DNA from: Caulobacter sp. | Lineage (GTDB): Bacteria; Pseudomonadota; Alphaproteobacteria; Caulobacterales; Caulobacteraceae | Reading direction: 5' to 3' | DNA: 64,000 nucleotides | Assembly: GCA_017745235.1 (NCBI GenBank) | Contig: JAGHZU010000006.1 | Location: forward strand, 124,001 to 188,000 | Part shown: piece by piece, positions 26,964 to 36,673 of the stretch | Layout: the number at the start of each line of letters is the position of its first letter | Numbering within the stretch: the stretch's first letter is position 1 | The notes under the pieces: generated by a model | Told to the model about the DNA's origin: nothing | Seen by the model: the letters and a program-made list of their open reading frames with translations, nothing else | The model's database searches: none | Position numbers and translations under genes: made by a program

Positions 26964-29141
26964 ATGAACAAGATCAACTATCAAAGCTCTTCAGTTCATA
27001 TCGGTTTGGCTGTCTTCGCGACGGTCTCGGCGGTAGCGTTGCTTTCGGCATCTGGAGCCCAGGCCCAGACCCAGGACGCGCCGAGTGACAAGACCGCCCT
27101 GGAAGAGATCATCGTCACCGCCCAGCGCACGTCCGAGAACCTTCAGCGTTCGCCCGTGGCCGTGACCGCCCTGACCGCCCAAGGGCTCGAGCGGCGGCAG
27201 ATCTCGAGCGTCCGTGACCTCAGCACCAGCATTCCCAACACCCTGATCTCGCCGCCGACCGCCGTGTCCAACGCCGCCCGAATCTATATTCGCGGCGCGG
27301 GCCAAGACAATTCCGGCATCCTGGCCGACCCGGCCGTGGCGATCTATGTGGACGGCGTCTACATGCCGCGCACCAACGGCGCGCTGTTCGACTTCTCCGA
27401 CGTGGATCGGGTGGAAGTGCTGCGGGGCCCGCAAGGCACCCTCTACGGCCGCAACGCCTCGGGCGGCGCGATCAACATCATCACCAAGACGCCCGGCCAG
27501 ACGCCGGAGGCGTCCGGCGACGTCGCCTACGGCAGCTTCAACACCGTCGACGCCCGCGCCTACCTCGCGGGTCCGGTGAGCGACAATCTCACCGCCTCGA
27601 TCAGCGGGCTCTATCGCCGGCGTGACGGGCTGGTGGAGAACACGATCACCGGGGACAAGCTGAACAACCGCAACCTCACCTCGGTGCGCGGGAAGCTGCA
27701 CTACACCCCGACCGACAACTTCACCATCACGGCGACCGCGGACTACACCAAGGACAAGTCACACTCCCTGACGGGCGTCAACCTGACCAACTATCCCGGC
27801 GTGACCTTCCCGCTGGCCAAGCCCGACCGCGATCCCTTCACTACTGAGATCACCGGACGGCACTATGGTAACTTGACCGCCTGGGGCGTCGGGGTGCAGG
27901 CCAGCTACAGGACCGGCGACTGGACCCTAAACTCCATCAGCAGCTATCGCGGCCTGGACAACCGGCTGATCATTCCGCTGGTGATGGTGACGAACACCGT
28001 GCCGATCCTGATCGACTTCGACATTCACGACAAGACGTGGAGCCAGGAGTTTAACGCCAGCTACAGCACCGAGCGGCTCAAGGGAGTTGTCGGGGTCTAC
28101 TACTTCAACGAAAACGCCGACGATCTCGAACCTATTACCTCGCCGCCCAAGAACCTCTATCGCAAGACGGACGCGGCGGCGGCCTATGCCCAAGGCACCT
28201 TCAAGATCACCGACACCCTCGGGCTGACGGGCGGTCTTCGCTACACCTACGAGCAGACCAAGTTCATCCAAAACTATTACACGCAACGGCCCTACGGTCA
28301 GGCGGCGAAGCAGGACTGGAAGGCCTGGACGCCGAAGATCGGCATGGAATGGCAGATCCAGCCGTCGTTCATGACCTACGTGTCCTTCACCAAGGGCTTC
28401 AAGAGTGGGGGCTTCAACGCCATCGCGCCGAACACCAACACCGGTACGGGGATCGAGGGCGGCCCGATCGCCTATGATCCGGAGAAGGTCAAAAGCTACG
28501 AAGCCGGCTTCAAGTACCAGACGCCCGACAACCGCTTCCGCCTGAACGGCGCGCTCTTCCGGGCCGATTACAACGGCTTGCAACTGCCGGTCTATTTCCC
28601 GGGCACGGTCAACACGTTCACGTCCAACGCGACGGGCGCGCGGGTCCAAGGGATCGAACTGGAGGCCAACTACCGACCGAATTCCGTGCTTGAACTCTAC
28701 GGCTCCTTCTCGCATCAGAACGGCAAGTACACCGCGCCATTCTCGTGCAGCGACGCGTTCACCACGATCCTCAATTGCCAGGATCGGGAGATCAAGGCGC
28801 TCATCCCGACACAGGCTTCGGCCGGCTTCACTTACACCCCCGCACTCGACATCGAGGGCACGATCCGCCTGAACGGCGGCTGGACCTACATGTCCGGCTA
28901 TTGGAACAACGTGTCGAACACGGTGGACCTCGAGAAGACCGGCGCGCAGGGCCTGCTCAACGCCTCGGTCGCCTATCAGACCCCGAACGGCCACTGGACC
29001 TTCTCGGTCGAAGGCAAGAACCTAGCGAACGAGAAGTACTACGCCGCCGTCCTGCAGGTCGCCAACGCCACCTCACCGTCGGTGGCCGGCTACCCGGCCG
29101 ACCCTCGCATCGTGATGGCCCGGATCCGGTTCAACTACTAG
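26964..29141 (+). CDS. TonB-dependent receptor
   Basis: EEIIVTAQRTSENLQRSPVAVTALT; VEVLRGPQGTLYGRNASGGAINIITKTPG; C-terminal ...RIRFNY. Confidence 0.96.
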   Translation: MNKINYQSSSVHIGLAVFATVSAVALLSASGAQAQTQDAPSDKTALEEIIVTAQRTSENLQRSPVAVTALTAQGLERRQISSVRDLSTSIPNTLISPPTAVSNAARIYIRGAGQDNSGILADPAVAIYVDGVYMPRTNGALFDFSDVDRVEVLRGPQGTLYGRNASGGAINIITKTPGQTPEASGDVAYGSFNTVDARAYLAGPVSDNLTASISGLYRRRDGLVENTITGDKLNNRNLTSVRGKLHYTPTDNFTITATADYTKDKSHSLTGVNLTNYPGVTFPLAKPDRDPFTTEITGRHYGNLTAWGVGVQASYRTGDWTLNSISSYRGLDNRLIIPLVMVTNTVPILIDFDIHDKTWSQEFNASYSTERLKGVVGVYYFNENADDLEPITSPPKNLYRKTDAAAAYAQGTFKITDTLGLTGGLRYTYEQTKFIQNYYTQRPYGQAAKQDWKAWTPKIGMEWQIQPSFMTYVSFTKGFKSGGFNAIAPNTNTGTGIEGGPIAYDPEKVKSYEAGFKYQTPDNRFRLNGALFRADYNGLQLPVYFPGTVNTFTSNATGARVQGIELEANYRPNSVLELYGSFSHQNGKYTAPFSCSDAFTTILNCQDREIKALIPTQASAGFTYTPALDIEGTIRLNGGWTYMSGYWNNVSNTVDLEKTGAQGLLNASVAYQTPNGHWTFSVEGKNLANEKYYAAVLQVANATSPSVAGYPADPRIVMARIRFNY

Positions 29142-29146
29142 TCTGA

Positions 29147-29183
29147 CAGGTCCGGGACGTCCCTGGCGGGCGCCCCGGACCTG
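29147..29183 (+). terminator. Hairpin immediately downstream of the TonB receptor (no U-tract)
   Basis: CAGGTCCGGG (29147-29156) / CCCGGACCTG (29174-29183), 10-bp perfect inverted repeat. Confidence 0.45.
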
Positions 29184-29220
29184 AACCTGCGTAAGCTTTC
29201 TCGAACTCGCGAGCTTCCCG

Positions 29221-30237
29221 ATGAAAACCCAGGCGGTCGTCTACAAGCGCAACGGCGCCCCTCTCGAGGTCGCCGAACTGGACACGATCGACCTGGGGGA
29301 GCCGCTGGCCGACGAAGCGATCGTGCAGATCGAGGCCACGCCGATCCACATGGCGGACCTCTTCTACATGGAAGGGCGCCTGCCGCAGTGGGCGCCGGCG
29401 CCGCCGGCCATGGCCGGCATCGAAGCGTGCGGACGCATCGCCCAGATCGGCGCCGACGGCGGCTTCGAGATCGGGGACCGCGTCTTTCTTCCGCGCCGCG
29501 GCGGCACGTTCAGCCAGTACGTCAAGGTCAAGACCGCCAAGCTGACCAAGGCCGTCAATCACGGCGACCCGGTGCAGCTGTCGCTGATGCCGATCAACGG
29601 CGCGACCAGCTACGTGATGATGACCCGCGTCGTGGATCTGAAGCCCGGCGAGTGGGTCCTCCAGAACGCGGCGAATTCCAGCTGCGGCCGGTTCAACATC
29701 AGCATCGCCAAGCAGCTGGGCCTGAAGACCGTCAACGTCGTGCGGCGCGAGGAACTCATTCCCGACCTGCTGGCGCTGGGCGCGGACCAGGTTCTGCTCG
29801 ACGGTGACGGCCTGCGGGACCGCGTCTTAGCCGCCACCGGCGGCGCGAAGATCCGCTACGGCATCGACGCGGTGGCCGGGACGGCGACGAACCGCATGGC
29901 CGAAAGCCTGGACATCGGCGGCGTGCTCGCGGTCTACGGCATGATGTCGGGCCAGCCCTGCCAGGTGGCCGGCGACCTGTTCCTGATGCGCGACCTGACG
30001 CTGCGCGGGTTCTGCACCCCGTATTTCGAGGTCGACCTGTCCGCCGACGACAAGCAGAAGATGATGACGGCGCTGGCCAACTGGTCCGCCGACGGCCAGC
30101 TCGTAGCCAAGATCGCCGCGACCTATCCGCTCCGTGATTTCAAGGACGCCATGCGCCATGAGATGGAGAGCGGCTCGGCGCGCGACGGCAAGGTCGTGAT
30201 CCTGCCGAACCCGGAACTGATCGGCGGGAACGCGTGA
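29221..30237 (+). CDS. Zinc-binding/quinone-oxidoreductase-like medium-chain dehydrogenase
   Basis: AMAGIEACGRIAQIGADGGFEIGDRVFL; LQNAANSSCGRFNISIAKQLGLKTVNVVRR. Confidence 0.88.
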   Translation: MKTQAVVYKRNGAPLEVAELDTIDLGEPLADEAIVQIEATPIHMADLFYMEGRLPQWAPAPPAMAGIEACGRIAQIGADGGFEIGDRVFLPRRGGTFSQYVKVKTAKLTKAVNHGDPVQLSLMPINGATSYVMMTRVVDLKPGEWVLQNAANSSCGRFNISIAKQLGLKTVNVVRREELIPDLLALGADQVLLDGDGLRDRVLAATGGAKIRYGIDAVAGTATNRMAESLDIGGVLAVYGMMSGQPCQVAGDLFLMRDLTLRGFCTPYFEVDLSADDKQKMMTALANWSADGQLVAKIAATYPLRDFKDAMRHEMESGSARDGKVVILPNPELIGGNA

Positions 30238-31580
30238 TGACCACCGAGAGCGCCTCTCAGAGCGCCGCGCCCTGGCCCTCGCCCGTCCGCGCCTGGTACG
30301 TGGTCGCGATCCTGGCGTTCGCCTATGCGTTCGCGATCCTGGACCGCATCGCCATCGGCATCCTGGTCATCCCGATCCAGACCGATCTCGGGCTGACGGA
30401 CACCCAGATGGGCCTGCTGCAGGGCGCGGCCTTCGGCGTCTCCTACAGCCTGTTCGCCATACCGCTGGGCTGGTTCGTCGACCGCTACAGCCGGCGCACG
30501 CTCCTGGCCGCGGGCATCTGCGTGTGGAGCCTGGCCACCATCCTGTGCGCCTACGCCCGTGACTTCATGAGCTTCTTCATCGCCCGCGTGTTCGTGGGGA
30601 TCGGCGAGGCCAGCGTCTCGCCCGCGGCGGCGTCGCTGATCGCCGACTATTTCCCGCCCGAGCGCCGGGGGCGCGCCTTCAGCGTCTTCATGCTGGGCAG
30701 CACGCTCGGCATCGGCCTGGCCTATCTACTGGGCGCCGTGGCGCTGCACCTGTCCGGGTTCGTGAAGGGTCTGGGCTGGACGATGCTGGCGGGCATGAAG
30801 AGCTGGGAGATCGTGTTCGTCCTCGTCGGCGCGCCCGGGCTGCTGCTGACCGTCCTGGCTCTGGCCACGGTGCGCGAGCCGGCGCGACGGGAAAGGATCG
30901 CGACCACGACGGGGTCCGCGGTGTCCCTGAAGGCGACCCTGGCGAAGAACCGCTTCTCGTACCTCGCGATCATCAGCGGCGCGGCCCTGATCATGATCAC
31001 GGTCTACGCCCAGCTGGCCTGGCTGCCGACGCACTTCATCCGGCGCTATGGCTGGAGCGCCAGCGAAGTCAGCGTCGCCTTCGGGGTCGGCTTCCTGCCG
31101 ATTGGCGTCTTCAGCAGCCTGAGCGCCGGGTGGGTGTTGAACTGGCTGCGCAAGCGCGGCCGCCGGGACGGCCCCCTGCTGGTGATCGCCTTCCAGGCGG
31201 TGGTCGTGCTGATCTGCGGGGCGCTGATGTGCGTGGGGCCGACGGCGCCGCTCGCCTATCTCGGCTTCATCCTGGTCACGATCCCCGGCACCTGGTCCTA
31301 CGTCGCGGCGCTGGCGGGGCTGAACGAGATCACGCCCAACGAACTGCGCGGGCAGGTCACGGGCCTCTTCACCCTGGTCACCGGCCTGATCTCCCTGGGT
31401 GGCGGCGCGTTCGCGGTCGGGTTCCTGTCCGACACCTTCTTCCACGGACCGAAAGGCGTCGGCCTGGGCCTGATGACCGTCAACACCGTCGCGACGGTCA
31501 TCGCCGCGATCATCGTGCTGCTGACCATCAAGGAATACCGCGCCACCGTCAGCCGGTCGGTCTGGCTGGGCCAGGCCTAG
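30234..31580 (+). CDS. MFS transporter
   Basis: FAYAFAILDRIAIGILVIPIQTDLGLTDTQMGLLQGAAFGVSYSLFAIPLGWFVDRYSRRTLLAAG. Confidence 0.95.
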   Translation: MMTTESASQSAAPWPSPVRAWYVVAILAFAYAFAILDRIAIGILVIPIQTDLGLTDTQMGLLQGAAFGVSYSLFAIPLGWFVDRYSRRTLLAAGICVWSLATILCAYARDFMSFFIARVFVGIGEASVSPAAASLIADYFPPERRGRAFSVFMLGSTLGIGLAYLLGAVALHLSGFVKGLGWTMLAGMKSWEIVFVLVGAPGLLLTVLALATVREPARRERIATTTGSAVSLKATLAKNRFSYLAIISGAALIMITVYAQLAWLPTHFIRRYGWSASEVSVAFGVGFLPIGVFSSLSAGWVLNWLRKRGRRDGPLLVIAFQAVVVLICGALMCVGPTAPLAYLGFILVTIPGTWSYVAALAGLNEITPNELRGQVTGLFTLVTGLISLGGGAFAVGFLSDTFFHGPKGVGLGLMTVNTVATVIAAIIVLLTIKEYRATVSRSVWLGQA

Positions 31581-31608
31581 GACGTCACATGTCTAGCGAG
31601 GCGTAGCG

Positions 31609-32280
31609 ATGAAGATTGGCCAGGACCTGCTCGTGCTGTCCTTCGATCCCCCGAAGGCTCTCGAGGACCTGATCGTCGATCCGGCCTGCCCGCGCACCGG
31701 CCCGGCGGTCCTGCTGTTCGCCGACTCCATCGACCTCGATCTCTGGGCGAAGGAGCCGCTGGAACCGCAGAAGGCGCTGTGGACCGAGGTCGCGATCGGC
31801 TACGGCTGCGAGGTGAAGGGGGAGCCCGCGACGGCGTTCCACTATCCCTACCTGCTGCTCTCGGGCGCCAAGAGCGACCGGGGCGTCGCCGTCGCCGACG
31901 TCGAGATGACCCGCTTCCACGCAGCCTGCCCGGACTACGAGGGCGGCGCGCCCGGCCGGCGTTGCGCGGCGACGGCCCGGACCATCGGCGGCCGCCCCAT
32001 CGCCGACCTCGACGTCACCCTCCAGCAGCCGCAGACCCAGACGCCCGCCGGTCTGCTGCGCTGGGTCAACAGGGTCCGCTACGGCGACGTGACGGCGCCC
32101 GGCGACTCCATCGATCGCGGTCTGTGGTTCGTCCCCGCCATCGACCCGCAGGTCGCCGACCTCTGGACGGGCGTCGGCAGCGCCACCTTCGGCGAGGGCA
32201 TGGGGTGGTCGGGCGCGGTGCGGGGCGAGGCCTGGTCGCTCGGCGTCGTCTACGATCTTGTGGCCGGAGAACGCCTGTGA
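31609..32280 (+). CDS. Acetoacetate decarboxylase-like fold protein, copy 1
   Basis: LWTEVAIGYGCEVKGEPATAFHYPYLLLSGAKSDRGVAVAD; fold-level resemblance only. Confidence 0.5.
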   Translation: MKIGQDLLVLSFDPPKALEDLIVDPACPRTGPAVLLFADSIDLDLWAKEPLEPQKALWTEVAIGYGCEVKGEPATAFHYPYLLLSGAKSDRGVAVADVEMTRFHAACPDYEGGAPGRRCAATARTIGGRPIADLDVTLQQPQTQTPAGLLRWVNRVRYGDVTAPGDSIDRGLWFVPAIDPQVADLWTGVGSATFGEGMGWSGAVRGEAWSLGVVYDLVAGERL

Positions 32281-32969
32281 GCCAGCCGATGAGCAAACGC
32301 GCCTGCGGCCAGACCTCGCTCGCCGCGGTCTGCGAGCTGGAGCCGGGCCGCGCGGCCAAGCTGCTGCCCGCGCCCCTGACGGCCATCGCCGACCGGGCCT
32401 TCATCTACCTGGTCTGGTGCTCGCTCTACAGCGAGACCAGCACGGTCCGCGAGCGCTCGTTCTTCGAGGCCAACATCGCCATCCCGTGCGATGGGCCGGC
32501 CGGGGAGGGCACCTGGTTCGCCGCCGCCTATTTCAACTCGCGCCAGATTGTCCGGCACGCGCATCTCAGCGGCTGGACCGGGGAGCACGCCCATATCGAG
32601 ATCGGCCGCGTGCCCGCGGGGGTCGCCCGTCTCGTGTGGCCGTCGCAGACGCCGGTCGGCGGCTGGGTGGCGCGCGGCGGTCGCCGCGAGATCGAGATGG
32701 TCGTCCGCCCGGGCGATGAGGTCGATCTGGACACGACCCCGCTGCACAAGTTCCTGCGCGTCTATGGCGTTCGCCCGTTCGCCGACCAGCCTGATGTCAC
32801 GCTTGAATGGCACAACGAGGACGTGATCCATCGCATCCGCCAGGCAGAGGCCGACCTGACCCTGGCCGGAGACGCCGCGGCGCTGCTCGGCCCGGTGACC
32901 GTCTCGTCGGCCTATCTGATGGAGTTCGGCATCGACCTGGGCGGATCGCGGCGCGTCTCCGGCAGGTGA
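32277..32969 (+). CDS. Acetoacetate decarboxylase-like fold protein, copy 2
   Basis: GTG 32277 start overlaps TGA of copy 1; FIYLVWCSLYSETSTVRERSFFEANIAIPC. Confidence 0.5.
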   Translation: MSQPMSKRACGQTSLAAVCELEPGRAAKLLPAPLTAIADRAFIYLVWCSLYSETSTVRERSFFEANIAIPCDGPAGEGTWFAAAYFNSRQIVRHAHLSGWTGEHAHIEIGRVPAGVARLVWPSQTPVGGWVARGGRREIEMVVRPGDEVDLDTTPLHKFLRVYGVRPFADQPDVTLEWHNEDVIHRIRQAEADLTLAGDAAALLGPVTVSSAYLMEFGIDLGGSRRVSGR

Positions 32970-33046
32970 TCAGCCGCCCCTTTCCGCGCCGCCGGCCAGC
33001 CCGGCCGACCTAGTCTCGAAGCTCCCGTTTCCCGAGGAGCATTGAG

Positions 33047-33535
33047 ATGTCCAAACAAGACGACGCGCCGGAGAACACGCTCGGCTACACCGCATCGAGC
33101 GCCATCGCCTACTCGCGCTTCCGCATGTACCAGGTCGACGAGAGCGACCTGGAAAAGGCGCCGCTGTTCTCCTTCCCCATGCTCGACGGGGTGATGAACA
33201 AGGCGATCAACGTCGGGATCGACGAGCCCGCCACCCAGGTGAACTTCGAGGAGTTCCTGCCGGGCCACGACATCAGCTGGGCGATGTTCCACGACGAGCT
33301 GCACTACGTCACCTCGGGCGAGTGCGAGGTGACCTATCACCTAGCCCCGATGATGACGATCACCGGCACGGTCGTCGCCAAGCCGGGCTGCATCTACCTC
33401 CTGCCGCGCGGGGCGCACATCAAGTGGAAGGTGCTGGGCGACAAGCCGTTCCGCCACCTCTGCATCTGCATCCCCAACCCGGGCTATCCGGTCGCGCTGG
33501 CCGACAGCGTGCGCAGGGCCGAGGGCGGCCAATGA
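33047..33535 (+). CDS. Cupin domain protein (EutQ-like)
   Basis: DISWAMFHDELHYVTSGECEVTYHL...GCIYLLPRGAHIKWKVLGDKPFRHLCICIPNPGYP. Confidence 0.75.
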   Translation: MSKQDDAPENTLGYTASSAIAYSRFRMYQVDESDLEKAPLFSFPMLDGVMNKAINVGIDEPATQVNFEEFLPGHDISWAMFHDELHYVTSGECEVTYHLAPMMTITGTVVAKPGCIYLLPRGAHIKWKVLGDKPFRHLCICIPNPGYPVALADSVRRAEGGQ

Positions 33536-34566
33536 GCAAGTCGGCGCACTATCGTCGCGACGAGCCGGCCTTCTACAATTTCCTGTCGCTCGAGCGCCAG
33601 GCGCTCGACGCGCCCGACCTGATCGCGGGCATGCGTGGCTCGCTCATGAGCATGGACGCCCACAGCGGCGCGCGGACCTATGTCTGCGAGCTGCCGCCGG
33701 GCTTCCGCACCCGCACGGACGGCAAGGAGGCCTCCCTGGAGTTCTTCGTGCTGCGGGGCGACCTGGCGCTGAACGGGTCGGCGGTCGGCGTCAGCGGCTA
33801 CATCCACGCTCCGCAGCTCTGCGGCGGCGGCGAGATCAGCACGGTTTCCGGCGCGCTGGTCCTGGCGTTCTGGAACCCGAACATGCCAGCCTACGCCTAT
33901 CCGGTGACACGCAACCGCGTGATCCAGACCGACAAGATCGACTGGGTCAACAGCGTGCCGGGCTCGCACGGGGTGATGCACAAGTCCCTGCGCGTGCCGG
34001 ACGCCGTTCCCGGCCCGAGCGGCGAGGGCTTCGACGGCGGTCCCGGCGGGTTCCTGCGCTTCCAGTACATCTCCCCGCAGGCGATCGCGGACCTGGAGCA
34101 CGTGCACCACGAATGCTGGGAGGAGATCATCGTGCTGAGCGGCGACATCCTGCTGGTCAACGAGGGCCAGATGGGCCCCGGCAGCGTCGTCTCGCACCCG
34201 CAGGAATGGTACCACGCGCCCTTCGTCTCGCGCAGCGGCGCGCTGATCCTGTGCCACACCGACGGTCCCATGGGCTATCCGTGGCCGACCCGGGACTATC
34301 CTCGGGGGCGCTGCTTCTGCGAGCGCTACATCGCCGAGACCCCCTGGGACGAACCGGCGAAGCACATCCCCTGGAACGAGCACCCCTATGCGGCCGAGCA
34401 GGAGGCGTCGGCGGAATATCAGGCCTATCGCGCCTCGCCGGGCGGCGTTCGCTGGGGCGGGGACGAGCCCGACGGCGAGGTGCCCCGCGCGCCCGCGGGC
34501 CGTGGCCGGCAGAGCCGCTTCCGCGCCAGCTGGGTGCGTTCCGAAGACGACAAGCCGAAGAGCTGA
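33532..34566 (+). CDS. Bicupin protein (DUF4437-like)
   Basis: VHHECWEEIIVLSGDILLVNEGQMGPGSVVSHPQEWYHAPFVSRSGALILCHTDGPMGYPWPTRDYP; ATGA overlap with previous gene. Confidence 0.65.
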   Translation: MSKSAHYRRDEPAFYNFLSLERQALDAPDLIAGMRGSLMSMDAHSGARTYVCELPPGFRTRTDGKEASLEFFVLRGDLALNGSAVGVSGYIHAPQLCGGGEISTVSGALVLAFWNPNMPAYAYPVTRNRVIQTDKIDWVNSVPGSHGVMHKSLRVPDAVPGPSGEGFDGGPGGFLRFQYISPQAIADLEHVHHECWEEIIVLSGDILLVNEGQMGPGSVVSHPQEWYHAPFVSRSGALILCHTDGPMGYPWPTRDYPRGRCFCERYIAETPWDEPAKHIPWNEHPYAAEQEASAEYQAYRASPGGVRWGGDEPDGEVPRAPAGRGRQSRFRASWVRSEDDKPKS

Positions 34567-34569
34567 GCC

Positions 34570-35046
34570 ATGATCACAGACCTGCATCACACGACCCTGT
34601 TCGTGACCGACATCGATCGCTCGATCGGCTTCTACCGCGACGTGCTCGGCCTGGAGCTGGTCAGCCGCTCGGACGCCTGGGGCGGAACCTATCTGGGCAA
34701 GGTGTGCGGCATGCCCGACACCGACATGAGGCTGAACATCGCGCTGATCGGCGTCGGCCCCAGGGGCAAGATCTTCGAGCTGATCGAGGTCCTGCAGCCG
34801 CTGGGCGAGCCGACCGACGCCTCGTCGCGCGGTCGGGGCATCGCCCGCATCGGCTTCGAGGTCGACGACATCGACGGCGCGGTCGCCAAGCTGAAGGACC
34901 ATGGCGTCGCCTTCCTCAGCGATGTGATCACCGTCGCGGTGGAAGAGGGCCAGCACTACTCGGACGGCAAGGCCGTGAAGTTCCTCGACCCGGACGGCAT
35001 CGTGCTGGAGCTGCAGCAACCGCCAGCGCCGGGCCGGGTGACCTGA
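34570..35046 (+). CDS. VOC (glyoxalase/bleomycin-resistance/dioxygenase superfamily) protein
   Basis: ITDLHHTTLFVTDIDRSIGFYRDVLGLELVSRSDAW...VKFLDPDGIVLELQQ. Confidence 0.92.
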   Translation: MITDLHHTTLFVTDIDRSIGFYRDVLGLELVSRSDAWGGTYLGKVCGMPDTDMRLNIALIGVGPRGKIFELIEVLQPLGEPTDASSRGRGIARIGFEVDDIDGAVAKLKDHGVAFLSDVITVAVEEGQHYSDGKAVKFLDPDGIVLELQQPPAPGRVT

Positions 35047-35078
35047 AGGCCGCGACGGCCCAGAGCTACCTCCCGGCT

Positions 35079-35117
35079 CCCCCGAGCACGCCCGCCGCGC
35101 GCTCGGGGGTTTTTCTT
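35079..35117 (+). terminator. Rho-independent terminator
   Basis: CCCCCGAGC (35079-35087) / GCTCGGGGG (35101-35109) followed by TTTTTCTTT. Confidence 0.88.
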
Positions 35118-35119
35118 TG

Positions 35120-36448
35120 TCAGGTGCGTTCGCCGGCCAGCTGCGCCTGGCTTCCGGCCCGGCCCATCAGGCGATAGAGGCCGAACGTGATCGCCAGCGT
35201 CACCGGCGAGGAGAAGCTGGCCACCGCCCCGCCACTGGCCATCATGGTCAGTCCGACGGCCGCGCCGGCAAACCAGGCGACCAGGCCCCGGGGGATGAAG
35301 GTCCGCGTCTCGGCGGCCGCCGGAGCATCCGACGGCGAGATCGCGGTCGCGGTGATGTAGGCCAGGGCCACGCCGACCCAGGCCGTCAGGATCACCGCCT
35401 GGTAGTTCACGGCGATCAGGATGTATTTCAGCACGTGGCTGGCCGCGGTGAAGGCGAACGCCACGGCGCCCACCAGCAGCGTGCAGATCAGCCTCGGCGC
35501 GCGCAGGCGGAAGGCGTCGCGGAGGAAGGCTTGCAGGTTGCTCGACGACAGGAAAAAGTTCGCCGTGTTGATCCGGGTCTGGGTCACCCAGATGAACAGC
35601 AGGCCCAGCGGTCCGCCCAGCACCGTCAGGCAGACGTCGATCACCGCCGTCTCGGAGACCACGGCCATGTTGGCGCTGGCGGCCAGATAGATGCCGACGC
35701 TCATGTTTACCAGGAAGGTGGCCACGTAGAACGGGAAGCCGAAGGTGAGCTTGGAGTGGTGCTCGATGTCCTCGACCTTGCCGAACCGGCCGATGTCCAG
35801 CGTGATCATCATCAAGAGCTGCATGCCGAACACGGCGATGAAGCAGTACCACCAGCCCGCCGGCGTGGGATTGGCGGCCTTGATGTTCAGCCATTCGGGC
35901 GAATAGCCGAAGCGATGGATCGACATGGCGATCACCGCGACCAGGCCGATGACATAGATCGGCAGCAGGACGGCGTTCAGCTTGTCGAGCCATTTCTGGA
36001 TGCTGCCGACCGCCAGCGCGATGCTGTAGACGGCGATGATCGCGCAGGCCTGGACGTAGTTGATCGCGCTGAATACCTTGACCGCCGCGGCCGCCACGAC
36101 CGCGCTCTCGAACACCGCGTAGTAGATGGCGATCACCGCGAAGATCAGGGTCGCCAGCGAGGCTCCCAGCGTTCCGAAGATCCTGCGCGACAGCAGGTAG
36201 CAGCTCTCGCCACTGCGGATCGCGAAGCGTGAGAAGATGTAGCCCAGGCCGCTCAGGGCCACGACGCCGAGGAACGTCCCGATCAGGGCGTTGCGCGTCC
36301 CGAAGGTCGTGGCCAGGGTCGCGCCCAGCAGCAGGTAGAAGATCGCGCTGCAGAGCGAGAACCACACCATGGTCAGCGGGCCGCGGGACATCCTGTCCTC
36401 GGCGCTGACCGGACGTGTCGCTGAATCGTGGGATCCGCTGTGAGCCAT
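35120..36448 (-). CDS. NCS1/purine-cytosine permease-like transporter
   Basis: Polytopic 442 aa; GPLTMVWFSLCSAIFYLLLGATLATTFGTRNALIGTFLG; WVTQTRINTANFFLSSSNLQAF. Confidence 0.75.
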   Translation of the reverse strand: MAHSGSHDSATRPVSAEDRMSRGPLTMVWFSLCSAIFYLLLGATLATTFGTRNALIGTFLGVVALSGLGYIFSRFAIRSGESCYLLSRRIFGTLGASLATLIFAVIAIYYAVFESAVVAAAAVKVFSAINYVQACAIIAVYSIALAVGSIQKWLDKLNAVLLPIYVIGLVAVIAMSIHRFGYSPEWLNIKAANPTPAGWWYCFIAVFGMQLLMMITLDIGRFGKVEDIEHHSKLTFGFPFYVATFLVNMSVGIYLAASANMAVVSETAVIDVCLTVLGGPLGLLFIWVTQTRINTANFFLSSSNLQAFLRDAFRLRAPRLICTLLVGAVAFAFTAASHVLKYILIAVNYQAVILTAWVGVALAYITATAISPSDAPAAAETRTFIPRGLVAWFAGAAVGLTMMASGGAVASFSSPVTLAITFGLYRLMGRAGSQAQLAGERT

Positions 36449-36673
36449 CCCCGGTCTCCATCTTGGCTTTAGGGCGCGCGCGCCGTGGAGCGCCCCCGAG
36501 GCGCCATGCCAAGCAGCCTGTTCCCAGGCCTCCGAACCACAATGTCGTTCGCAGATTTATCCGAGGTCCGGACACTTCTGCGGTCCGGCATTGCCCTGCG
36601 CCCGGCCGTCCCCGCTAAATCGCGGGCATGGGGCTCGATCCAGGTCCGTAATGACTGATGTTGGAGTGACGAT

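Noticed and set aside
33484-35019. 511-aa minus-strand ORF
   Set aside because: Antisense to the bicupin and VOC genes; no motif
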